From: Verrucomicrobiia bacterium
GTDB taxonomy: Bacteria; Verrucomicrobiota; Verrucomicrobiia; Limisphaerales; CAIMTB01
Direction of reading: 5' to 3'
NCBI GenBank assembly: GCA_019634625.1
Contig: JAHCBA010000007.1
Location: forward strand, 145,767-209,766
Length of the DNA: 64,000 bases
The translations under genes were made by a program, and so were the position numbers. Of this stretch, positions 1-8,171 are shown piece by piece (position 1 is the stretch's first letter; every line of letters begins with the position of its first letter). Under the pieces are notes generated by a model that saw only the letters and a program-made list of their open reading frames with translations, did not search any database and had not been told where the DNA came from.

Positions 1-108
1 GAGCGGGGAGCACGGCACCGGTCGAACTGTCGGTCTCACCACCATCCCACGGGAGAGCAGGGAGGAGCGCAATGCCGTGGCTTTCCCGAGGTCTGGGAGG
101 CCCCCACC

Positions 109-148
109 GGGGTCACGCCCCAAGGGTCATATTCGGAAATCTGACCCC
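109..148. repeat. 40-bp palindromic intergenic element, short relative of the 80-bp element
   Basis: The segment begins with ggggtca and ends with tgacccc. Read on the minus strand, its first 25 or so bases resemble the left arm of the 80-bp element found at 52578, 54046 and 62961. It lies exactly where the ApbE relic loses homology, so it may mark an insertion or a deletion end point. The relationship was judged by eye only. Confidence 0.5.
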
Positions 149-361
149 GCCCCCCGCTTCCACCACCATTCCGCGAAACCCGATCGTGTGCCGGTCCGGA
201 TCCAGATCGATCCCGTCCCAGCCCACACACCGTCGCGCCGCCTCGATCCGTTCGATCTCCCCCACCGCCTCCTCGCCCAGCGCCCGCAGCCGCCGGCACT
301 CCGGGCCGTGCAGCACCAGTTCGAACCGCGTCGCCATCGCCGCGCAGGCCATTCGAAGCAT
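116..361 (-). pseudogene. ApbE-like FAD:protein FMN transferase relic
   Basis: The reading frame opens with MLRMACAAMATRFELVLHG and continues EEAVGEIERIE, the characteristic N-terminus of ApbE proteins, which attach FMN covalently to Thr residues of exported redox proteins. It then jumps to VGWDGIDLDPDRHTIGF, which matches a segment found roughly 75 residues further on in the family. The Gly-rich FAD-binding part and the whole C-terminal half are missing, and the frame stops inside the palindromic element at 109-148. Intact family members have about 300 residues; this frame has 81. It is therefore non-functional. Identification rests on recalled family motifs. Confidence 0.6.
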
Positions 362-617
362 CGCCACGCCGCCACCCTCCGTCCTTCCTCCCCGCCGCCC
401 AAGCCAAAAGCCCCGGAACGAGCCACCATCGGCGCATCCCGGCATGCGGATGAGGTGGCAGCCGATCGCCAGGACGAGCTCCACGAGTCCACACCCCAAA
501 ACACCCCACGGTTGCGGCCTCGTGGAACTCCGCCCACCGATGCCACGGCTCGCGATGCCCGCACTTCTCCCGAGAACTCCGGGGTGCACGGAGCCGCCAT
601 GCCCGTCCTGTCCCGGC

Positions 618-1006
618 TCATCGGGAATCCGCAGGTCCCCCGGCTCCAGCGATCGTGTCGCCCACGCGAAAGAAGTCGAAGTCCGCGTATCCGCCCCGTG
701 TCCGGGTCGCGTAGTTGAACAGCCCGAAGCGGTACCCCATGAAGTGCGGTATGGTGTAGCGCATCCGCAGTTCCTCCCCGATGGCGGTCCAGGTCTCGCC
801 GTCCAGGCTGTAGAAAAACCGCGCCCGGTCCGCCAGATCCCGAAAATCGCACTCGACCCGGAGGAAGACCGTCTCCTGCCCAAGCGCCACCCGTTCCACC
901 GTCGAGGCCGAACCCGAGGGCGCATGAACCATTTCGACGAACCGTAGTACGTGTCGCCGACGCGGATCATCGCCATGTCCGGAACGTCCGCCCATAGGAT
1001 CGGATT
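618..1006 (-). pseudogene. GH43 beta-xylosidase/arabinofuranosidase relic (both ends, no middle)
   Basis: Two pieces of a GH43 protein are joined. The N-terminal piece reads NPILWADVPDMAMIRVGDTY in one minus frame (about 1006-940), the usual start of GH43 beta-xylosidases. The C-terminal piece (about 925-620) lies in another frame and carries ARFFYSLDGETW, YTIPHFMGYRFGLFNYAT and GGYADFDFFRV, the typical end of the family. The roughly 400 codons in between, including the catalytic propeller, are absent. The C-terminal piece is in the same frame as the upstream GH127 gene and forms its nonsense-free tail. A GH43 gene directly behind a GH127 gene would fit arabinan or arabinoxylan degradation. 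Confidence 0.65.
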
Positions 1007-2981
1007 GCCCGCCCGCCCGCCCGCCCGTCCGGTCCCGGCTGCGCACCTCCCAATACATCTGGTAACGCGCGTCGTGCAGCCGGAAGAACGGCACCAGCGC
1101 AACCCCGCCCGGCACGGCCGGCTCCACCGCCCCCTCCAGCCGGAAACAAAGCGGCCCGGCGGCGGGATCCGGCCGGACCTGCCGCGGCACTTCGGCCGGA
1201 CCCGCCACCAGCACGGGCACCCGGTCCGGAGGAACCAGCGGCCCTCGCGCGACATGGCCCATGCGCGTGTCATCAGCCCGCAATCCCTCCAGATCCTCCG
1301 TGCCGGACGGTGCGGCCAGCACGATCGGGCCGTGCAGCAGGGCCACCCAGTTCGATCCGTCGGGCAGCCGTTCCACGGTCGTGCGCATGGGCAGCTCCAC
1401 GTCGATGCGGTCCGCGTTCCGCCACTCGCGCCGGACCTCCGCGTAGGACGAGGGCACGGAACTCGTCGCGACGGGCTCCCCATTGATTCGCACCCGAAAC
1501 GCCCCCGCCGCGACCCATCCCGGGTGCCGGATCCGGATCGCGAACGTGGCAGCCTGCTCCAGCCGCAGTTCCAGCCGGGTGCGCGGCTCGTCGGGAAACG
1601 TCGTCTCCTGCCGCAGCTTCAAACCCAGTCGGGGCACCGTGAGTTCCGATGGAACGAACAGGTTGACATGGAGGTCATCCCCGGACTCGGCGTAGATGAA
1701 CGCGCCGTACCGCCCGGGATTCTCCATGCCGGTGCCCACGCAGCACCAGAAGGCCTGTCCCGGTTGCGAGTACACCCGGTAATGCGCCGGCCGGATCGGC
1801 GTGAAATACACATAGCCGGGCGTTCCCGGATGAATCGAGGCGAGGATGTGATTGTAAAGAGCCCGCTCGTAGTAATCCGCATACGCCGCCCGGGGCTCCG
1901 CCTGAAAGAGATGCTCCGTCAGCCGGAGCATGTTGTGGGTGTTGCACGTTTCCGGACCCTCGCGGTGCTCCACCATCCCCCGGAAATCCCGAGGGTCGTT
2001 GAAGTGTTCCGAAACGCTGTTTCCCCCGAAGGCCACCGTCCGCCGCCCGGTGACGTTCTCCCAGAAGTACCGGGCGCCCGCCATCCCCCGCGGGTCGCCG
2101 CTCAGCGTGGCGATCCGGGCCAGCCCGGTCACCTTGGGGATCTGCGTGTTGGCGTGCAGTCCCGTCAGCCGGTCCTCATGGCGCTGCAGCGGTTCGAGTA
2201 CCGCCCGATGACCAAACCGCCGGGCGGCCTCCAGAAACCTCTCTTCGCCGGTGATGGCGTGCAGATCCGCCAGCACCTCGTTCATGCCTCCGTGCTCGGC
2301 TCGAAGCATCTCCTGCATCTGCTCCCCGGTCAGTCCGGAAACAACCCCCACACACCAGGTCCCCAGATGGACCAGCATGGCGCGCGCTCTTTGATTTCCG
2401 GCGATGACCCACGCGTCGCGCAGGCCGGCGAAGGTCTTGTGCAGGTTGTACCACGGCACCCACTTGCCGTTGAGCCCGAAGCCGTCGGCCTCGATGCGTC
2501 CCTCCGCAATGTCCCTCCACAGTTCACGTCCGCCCGGAACCCCGCCCAGATACCCGTCACCCGACGCCTGCTGGCACCGGTCCAACCCGGCGAGCATCGA
2601 TTCCAAACGGCGACGCAGTTCGCCTTCGGGCGTGTCCGCTCCGGACGCCGTCATCGTCGCCAGCGCCGAGAGATAATGTCCGGCCGTGTGACCATCCAAC
2701 CCGCCGCTCTCCCAGTTCCCGTACGACCTTGCCTTCGCCTCCAAACCCGCCTCCCGGAAGAAGGGCGCCAGCAGTCGATCCGGATCGAGGGCCAGCAGAT
2801 AGTCCCGGTTGGCCTTCAATGCGTCCGCGAACGGCCCCCCCAGCACGCGCACCGAGGTCAATGGTGACAGCCTGGTGCGGGGAGTCTGGGCAGGGGCCTC
2901 CCCACCCGCGGAGAGTCCGGCGCACACGGCGGCCAACAGGAACACGGGGACAGGCAGCCGGAGAAGCGGTGTGATCTTCAT
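618..2981 (-). CDS. GH127 (DUF1680) beta-L-arabinofuranosidase-like, fused to GH43 tail
   Basis: Predicted exported glycoside hydrolase of family 127, which releases beta-L-arabinofuranose from plant polymers or glycoproteins. The start at 2981 gives a clear signal peptide (MKITPLLRLPVPVFLLAAV...); a longer frame back to 3062 adds 27 residues with no signal character. The domain runs from about residue 40 (LTSVRVLGGPF) to about 645 (ARYQMYWEV). The metal-site cysteines known from the family are present: ETCNTHN with Cys346, and FWCCVGTG with Cys413-Cys414. Normal proteins end near residue 645; here the frame runs on for about 140 residues into a tetranucleotide repeat and the C-terminus of a GH43 relic. 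Activity of the catalytic part is plausible; the tail is probably accidental. Confidence 0.8.
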   Translation of the reverse strand: MKITPLLRLPVPVFLLAAVCAGLSAGGEAPAQTPRTRLSPLTSVRVLGGPFADALKANRDYLLALDPDRLLAPFFREAGLEAKARSYGNWESGGLDGHTAGHYLSALATMTASGADTPEGELRRRLESMLAGLDRCQQASGDGYLGGVPGGRELWRDIAEGRIEADGFGLNGKWVPWYNLHKTFAGLRDAWVIAGNQRARAMLVHLGTWCVGVVSGLTGEQMQEMLRAEHGGMNEVLADLHAITGEERFLEAARRFGHRAVLEPLQRHEDRLTGLHANTQIPKVTGLARIATLSGDPRGMAGARYFWENVTGRRTVAFGGNSVSEHFNDPRDFRGMVEHREGPETCNTHNMLRLTEHLFQAEPRAAYADYYERALYNHILASIHPGTPGYVYFTPIRPAHYRVYSQPGQAFWCCVGTGMENPGRYGAFIYAESGDDLHVNLFVPSELTVPRLGLKLRQETTFPDEPRTRLELRLEQAATFAIRIRHPGWVAAGAFRVRINGEPVATSSVPSSYAEVRREWRNADRIDVELPMRTTVERLPDGSNWVALLHGPIVLAAPSGTEDLEGLRADDTRMGHVARGPLVPPDRVPVLVAGPAEVPRQVRPDPAAGPLCFRLEGAVEPAVPGGVALVPFFRLHDARYQMYWEVRSRDRTGGRAGGQSDPMGGRSGHGDDPRRRHVLRFVEMVHAPSGSASTVERVALGQETVFLRVECDFRDLADRARFFYSLDGETWTAIGEELRMRYTIPHFMGYRFGLFNYATRTRGGYADFDFFRVGDTIAGAGGPADSR
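1007..1027. repeat. GCCC tetranucleotide tract (5 units)
   Basis: Five consecutive gccc units plus a g. The tract lies at the junction between the GH127 coding region and the GH43 relic. Gain or loss of one 4-bp unit would shift the frame from the GH127 reading frame to or from that of the GH43 N-terminal piece. Replication slippage is a known property of such tracts; its effect here is inference. Confidence 0.6.
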
Positions 2982-3438
2982 AGCGCTTGATTCAAAGCGT
3001 CTTCGATTCCGCAGGAGTCGATGCGGCTTCCGACACCCAACGGACCGGGTCGCGTCGCTCATCCACGCTCAAGTGGCCCCGGCGATCAACCCATTATCCG
3101 GGAGCGAAAGGTCGTGGATCCGCAAGGCGGCGCAATCCGACCGGCATCACCGGGACGGGAGGCGAAAAACGTCGAACGTAGCACCACCCCACCCCGCCCG
3201 ACGCGCGTCCACGCATCACCGAAAGCCGGCATCAGACCCGCCCGGGCGAAAGGGAGAAGCGCGACCCTCCGCGTGCGCGAGATCCGCGCAAATGCCATTG
3301 AAGCCACCGGAACAGCCATGCCCTAATCCAGCCGCATTCCGTCGTCCGGGACCGGACAGCCGGGAATACCCCGAGGTGTCCGGCATCGCCCGGGATACTC
3401 GAGTGTCCCGACGCATCCGGACCTGAACGAATCGAGAT
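2982..3438. other. Intergenic region between divergent genes; one 20-bp dyad
   Basis: No convincing gene is seen in these 457 bases, although several open frames cross them with composition typical of high-GC chance frames. The region must hold the promoter of the GH127 gene (leftwards) and of the 3439 gene (rightwards). A near-perfect dyad, cgggatactc/gagtgtcccg, lies at 3391-3410, 28 bases before the rightward gene, and could be an operator. No clear -35/-10 pair was recognised. Confidence 0.35.
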
Positions 3439-3735
3439 ATGGATACGTTGCTTCAAGGAAGCGATTCCTGGTGGTACACTTGGGTTGTCATACCGATCGC
3501 GATCATGCTGGCACGCATCGCGGATCAGTCACTGGGAACTCTACGCGTGGTCTTTGTTGCCAAGGGCAACAAGTATCTCGCACCTCTGGTCGGGTTCTTC
3601 GAGTCCATCATCTGGCTGCTCGCCGTGAGCCAGATTCTCAAACACAAGGAGGTGAAGGTCGCCCGGGAGGGCGTGTTCAGACCCGGTGCCGGTCGACTGG
3701 CCATGCTCGGACTTGGATTGAGAAAGATGAAATAG
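3439..3735 (+). pseudogene. UPF0316/DUF2179-type membrane protein, internally deleted
   Basis: The first 67 or so residues match the N-terminus of UPF0316 membrane proteins (ARIADQSLGTLRVVFVAKGN, YLAPLVGFFESIIWLLAV), with two hydrophobic segments. The text then jumps to KEVKVAREGVF...LRKMK, which resembles the extreme C-terminus of the same family. About 100 central residues, including most of the cytosolic DUF2179 domain, are absent although the frame stays open. At 98 aa it is roughly half the family length. It ends 14 bases before the CHAT-STAND gene, so it could still provide transcription or translation of that gene. Function is presumably lost. Confidence 0.6.
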
Positions 3736-3749
3736 TCGCGACCCTCCCG

Positions 3750-6700
3750 ATGCCGCTCCCTCGCACTCCCCTTGACCTCGAACTTCGGTTCTCCGGAATC
3801 CGTCGGGAGGCCGCCGAAGGAGGGGATCTGCGTCCCGCCTTCGACGTGCATGTCGTGGATCACTCCCTGGCCAGTCCCGCCGGGATGGTGATGTCCCTCG
3901 CTCTTCCGAAGGATGTTCCCCTGGGCGGCGACCGTACGGGCACGTTCGAGGAGGCACAGGCCCGGTTCGCCCAGAATGCGTGGTCCGAGGGAGAGGCGCT
4001 CGACTTCGGTCGATGGCTCGCGGACTGGCTCTTCCCCACCCGCGAAGCCGAGATCCGGCGGACGTGGGAGAATCTGCGGTGTCGCGCGCTGCGGGAACAC
4101 CGGCCGCTCCGTCTGTTCCTCACGTTCCCAGGGGACCTTGATCTCTCCTTCGATCCTGCCTCCGTGCCCTTCGAACTCCTCGCCTCGGACGGCGCCTTCG
4201 CCTTTCGCGCGGGCGGTTCGTCCGTCGTCCGGACGTTCACCGATCTCGAAGCGGAATCGTGGTCGTGGGAGCCAGGCACGAAGCTCGGGACCGTGTGGGC
4301 GAATACGGTCGCGTCCTCCGGGCTGCCGCTCCCGGCCGCCGTCTTCGAGGCGCACTGTGCCGCCGTCCGCGACGGCGCGACGGCACTGGGGGGAACGGCG
4401 CTGGACCCATGCAGCCGGGCTTCCCTGCCCGCTCTGCGCGCGTACTTCGCCGAGCACAGCCCCATCGACGTCGTGGCCTGCATCGCCCACGGGCAGCGCG
4501 GAGGCGGAAGGGTCTGGCTCCATGATCCCGGGAATCGAAGCGATCCCAACGATTCCGGGGAACCGGTATCGGCAGGCGATTTCGCCGCCGCATTCCGATC
4601 CGCCCGGGTTCGGGTTGCTTTCCTCTGGATCTGCCATGGGGGCGAGCGAAACCGCGAACTGGACGGACTGTCGGCGCAGTTGCTCAAGAACGGTCGCGTG
4701 GTGGCGGTGGTGGCGGCGCATGTGCCCGTGGACGCCGAGCGCAGCGTCACCCTCGCGCGCGCCATCTTCGACGCGGCCAGGAAGACCGCCCGATCGCTCG
4801 AGGAGGCGGTGAGCGACGCCCGGCGCAGCCTGCACTCGAGCGATCTCCAATGGGCGGCACCTGTGTATTACGCACGGCCTCTTCGTGGCGAAAGCATCTC
4901 GTTCGAGCAGCGCCTCCGCCAGAGCTTCGAAGAGATCCTCGAACGCGAGAAGGATCGGGCCTTCGTCCTCTCGGCGCCTGACCCGGTCCCGTACTTTCGC
5001 GGGCGGGAAGCCGACCTCGCCGAGCTGATCCGGCGGATGACCGCCCACCGCCTCGTCACCCTCACGGGCCTGCCCGGCATCGGAAAGAGCGAACTCGCGC
5101 GGGCGGCCGTCGCACGCCTGGAATCCGGCGGGCTCCTGGTCGAACGCGCCGTGTGGCTCTCCCTTCAATCCCTCACCTCGGTGAATGCCATCGTCGCCCG
5201 GGTCGCATCGGAACTCTTCCCGGAATCCAGGGATCTCGAAGGACCGTCAGCCCTATTTCGTGCCATGGGGAAGCTCCGGGTGTTGTGGATTCTCGACAAC
5301 GCCGAGGACCTCATCGCCGCCGACCCGCACCGCCTCCGCCAGTTCCTCGCGCAGGCATTCGCCGCAGTACCCGGACTCCGATGCCTGCTCGCCAGCCGCC
5401 GGGAATCGGGGGACCTGGACGGTGTGACGGAGAACGTCCTCGACGTCGATGTCCTGCCGGCCGGTCACGCCCGCGAGGTCTTCCTGGCGATCGCCGGGCC
5501 AAGGCTCGACGACGACGAGGTTCGTTCCCCGGACCTGGAGGAGCTATTGAAGCTCCTGGACGGCCATCCGCGATCGATCGTCCTTGTGGCCGGCCAGGCG
5601 GGCAGAAGCTTTCCGATCCGTTCGCTCCTTCGAAGGGTGCGCGAGCACCGCGTGGACGCGGTCGAGGCGTACCAGATGCTGGGCGAGGCCGCTCCCGGCA
5701 CGCTCGACGAACGACGTCTGCAGCGATCCCAGCGTCTCGTGGCCAGTCTCGACCTGGCCTACGACGCGCTCTCCTCCGCGTCCTCGCAGGCCGCCGATGT
5801 CTTCCGGTGGCTGAGTGTGTTTCCCGCGGGACTACCCTCGGCGCTGGCGCTTCCCATCTTCGGCGAGGAGGCGGCCGAGGCGGTCGCACTGCTGCGCCGG
5901 CACAGCATGATCCAGGTCGTGGGCGGCGATCGCCGGTTGCGCCTGCCGGCGCCCCTCCAGTGGTACGCCCACCGTGAGTGGAGCCGCCACCAGGATCCGC
6001 AACGCGACGCACGGCTGATCGCTGCGGCGGAAGCGCTGGCCCGATGGCTGGTGGGGCATCATTCTGCGAACCTAGGAGTTCCCCGACGCACTGGGATAGC
6101 ACTGCGGACCGCCGGGGAGGATGGGCAGAATCTGAACGCCCTATTCATTCAATTTGCCGGCCTGAACACGGCCATGGCCTGCCGTGCCTGGCTGGCAGCG
6201 GACTCCGCCATCGAAGCCTGGGCGACGATCGAATTGTTTGCCGGCAGGGCTCAGGCGGCCTTGGATGCCGTTCAACGATGGCTTCAATGGTCCGGGATTC
6301 GCCTCCCGGCAGCAATCCGATCGATGGGCGATCTGGAAGCAGAGGGAGACCAACTCCAGGAGGCCGAGGTGTCTTACCGCGAGGCCTTGCGCATCTGTCG
6401 GCAGACCGAGGCCCGGCTTGACGAGGCCAACACGCTCCAAGCGCTGGGCAATCTACTGATGCGTCGGTCGCGGCTCCAGGAGGCCGAGCAGACGTACCTC
6501 GACGCCTTGGCGATCCACCAACAGATCGGGAACCCGATGGGCGTAGCCAATGCACTCCATGCACTGGGTGACCTAGAAGTCCGCAGGGCGCAGTTCCAAA
6601 AGGCCACATCGAACTACCGCCAGTCCCTGATCGTCTTTCGCCAGATTGGTGAGAGCCTCGGCGAGGCCAACACCCTTAGAGGACTGGGTGACCTCCAAGC

Positions 6701-8171
6701 GCGCAGGGCGCGGCTGGACGAAGCCGAATCAAACTACCGCAAGGCCCTTATCATCTTTCGCGATATTGATTACAGCATCGGCGAGGGCAATACCCTTAAG
6801 GCGCTGGGCGATCTGCTGGTGCGCAGAGATCGGCTTCAGGAGGCCGAGCAGACCTACCTCGACGCCTTGACCATCTTCCGGCAAATGGAATTCCGGCTCG
6901 GCGAGGCCAACACGCTCCAAGCACTGGGCGATCTGCAGGTGCGCGGGGACCGGCTCAAGGATGCCGAACAAAGCTACCGCGAGGCATTGCCCATCTTTCG
7001 GCAGATTGAGGCCCGACTCGGTGAGGCCAACACGCTCCGGGCACTGGGCGATCTGCAAGCGCGCAAAGCACGGCCCTGGGAAGCCGAGTTGAGCTATCGC
7101 GAAGCCTTGCCGATCTTTCGGCAGTTCGAGGACCGCCTTGGCGAGGCCAACACACTTAAAGTGTTGGGTGACCTGCACGCACACCGAGACCTAATCGAGC
7201 AGTCTGAGCGGAGCTACTGCGAGGCTTTGCCCATCTATCGCCAGGTTGAGGACCGGCTTGGCGAGGCCAACACGCTCAGGGCTCTCGGTGCTCTGCAGCT
7301 CCGCGACGACCGACTAGAGGAGGCCGAGCAGAACTTGCGCGAAGCCCTGCCCATCTATCGCCAGATCGAGGCCCGGCTCGGCGAGGCCAACACGCTCAGG
7401 ACCCTCGGTGACCTGCAGGCGCGTAGGGCTCGGCTCCAAGAGGCCGAACAGCACTACCACGACGCCTTGGCCATCTATCGCCAGATCGCGGCCCGCCTCG
7501 GCGAGGCCAACACGCTCCAAGCGCTGGGCGATCTGCAGGTGCGCAGGGACCGGCTCCAGGACGCCGAGCAGAGCTACCGCGAGGCCTTGCCCATCTATCG
7601 CCAGATCGAGGACCGGCTCGGAGAGGCCAACACGCTCCTAGGCATCGCAAAGCTGACCCTCCGTCAGGGAAACCCCGGGTCGGCGTTCAATCGCTATCGG
7701 GAAGCCCTCGCCATTCAGGCAGCCATCGAGAGTCGCCTCGGAATGGCCGGCAGCCTTGGATACCTCGCCCGGGCGGCGGCGGCCGCGGGCGAGATCGACC
7801 GCGCGATCGTCCTCGGCGCATGGGCATGGAAAGGCCTCGCGGATCTCGAGGATGCGTTTGGGCAGGGACTGGCCCTGCGCGATCTGGCGCGAGCCCTCGC
7901 AATGAAGGATCCGCAGTCAGCCGTCGCCGCTCTCTACCTCTCCTGGACCAAAGCGAAAAGCATCGACGACCCGTCTGCTGGGGAACGTGGCCGGATCCTG
8001 GCCAATGAGATTCCGGATTTCGATCCGGAAAACCCAAACCCCATGCTGGTCGAGGAATGCGAAGCCCTGGTCGCCAACGCCGCCGCGGCAAGCCTGCAGG
8101 CCCTCCAGGACCGGGGCATCGATCCCCTGAGCCCGATGGACGAGACGATGGGACCGGTTGCGCCCCTATGA
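3750..8171 (+). CDS. CHAT protease-STAND NTPase-TPR protein (NLR-like)
   Basis: A 1473-aa multidomain protein. Residues about 100-390 form a CHAT (caspase-like) domain: the putative catalytic His is H247 in ACIAHGQ and the Cys is C295 in LWICHGGE, followed by the typical VVAVVAAHVPVD strand. Residues about 420-700 form a STAND/NB-ARC-type NTPase with Walker A GLPGIGKS (440-447), Walker B RVLWILDNAED and a sensor-like CLLASRR, then a winged-helix region. Residues about 855-1350 hold about 13 TPR units of 40 residues with consensus GEANTLRALGDLQARR. The layout (N-terminal effector, central switch, C-terminal sensor) is that of bacterial NLR-like conflict proteins. The start at 3750 is the first Met after the upstream relic; it lacks an obvious ribosome site. 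The stop overlaps the phosphoesterase start (ATGA). Substrate and trigger are unknown. Confidence 0.85.
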   Translation: MPLPRTPLDLELRFSGIRREAAEGGDLRPAFDVHVVDHSLASPAGMVMSLALPKDVPLGGDRTGTFEEAQARFAQNAWSEGEALDFGRWLADWLFPTREAEIRRTWENLRCRALREHRPLRLFLTFPGDLDLSFDPASVPFELLASDGAFAFRAGGSSVVRTFTDLEAESWSWEPGTKLGTVWANTVASSGLPLPAAVFEAHCAAVRDGATALGGTALDPCSRASLPALRAYFAEHSPIDVVACIAHGQRGGGRVWLHDPGNRSDPNDSGEPVSAGDFAAAFRSARVRVAFLWICHGGERNRELDGLSAQLLKNGRVVAVVAAHVPVDAERSVTLARAIFDAARKTARSLEEAVSDARRSLHSSDLQWAAPVYYARPLRGESISFEQRLRQSFEEILEREKDRAFVLSAPDPVPYFRGREADLAELIRRMTAHRLVTLTGLPGIGKSELARAAVARLESGGLLVERAVWLSLQSLTSVNAIVARVASELFPESRDLEGPSALFRAMGKLRVLWILDNAEDLIAADPHRLRQFLAQAFAAVPGLRCLLASRRESGDLDGVTENVLDVDVLPAGHAREVFLAIAGPRLDDDEVRSPDLEELLKLLDGHPRSIVLVAGQAGRSFPIRSLLRRVREHRVDAVEAYQMLGEAAPGTLDERRLQRSQRLVASLDLAYDALSSASSQAADVFRWLSVFPAGLPSALALPIFGEEAAEAVALLRRHSMIQVVGGDRRLRLPAPLQWYAHREWSRHQDPQRDARLIAAAEALARWLVGHHSANLGVPRRTGIALRTAGEDGQNLNALFIQFAGLNTAMACRAWLAADSAIEAWATIELFAGRAQAALDAVQRWLQWSGIRLPAAIRSMGDLEAEGDQLQEAEVSYREALRICRQTEARLDEANTLQALGNLLMRRSRLQEAEQTYLDALAIHQQIGNPMGVANALHALGDLEVRRAQFQKATSNYRQSLIVFRQIGESLGEANTLRGLGDLQARRARLDEAESNYRKALIIFRDIDYSIGEGNTLKALGDLLVRRDRLQEAEQTYLDALTIFRQMEFRLGEANTLQALGDLQVRGDRLKDAEQSYREALPIFRQIEARLGEANTLRALGDLQARKARPWEAELSYREALPIFRQFEDRLGEANTLKVLGDLHAHRDLIEQSERSYCEALPIYRQVEDRLGEANTLRALGALQLRDDRLEEAEQNLREALPIYRQIEARLGEANTLRTLGDLQARRARLQEAEQHYHDALAIYRQIAARLGEANTLQALGDLQVRRDRLQDAEQSYREALPIYRQIEDRLGEANTLLGIAKLTLRQGNPGSAFNRYREALAIQAAIESRLGMAGSLGYLARAAAAAGEIDRAIVLGAWAWKGLADLEDAFGQGLALRDLARALAMKDPQSAVAALYLSWTKAKSIDDPSAGERGRILANEIPDFDPENPNPMLVEECEALVANAAAASLQALQDRGIDPLSPMDETMGPVAPL
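6325..7640 (+). repeat. Tandem 120-bp coding repeats (TPR units)
   Basis: About 11 successive 120-bp units encode 40-residue TPRs. Many share long identical stretches at DNA level, for example ggcgaggccaacacgctc recurring at 120-bp steps. Units in the second half (about 6900-7640) look more alike than those in the first (6325-6800), suggesting recent duplication or gene conversion. Such repeats can change copy number by recombination. Confidence 0.75.

Noticed and set aside
6325..7640. Repeats considered as a CRISPR array
   Set aside because: The 120-bp units are coding, contiguous and in frame; there are no alternating spacers.
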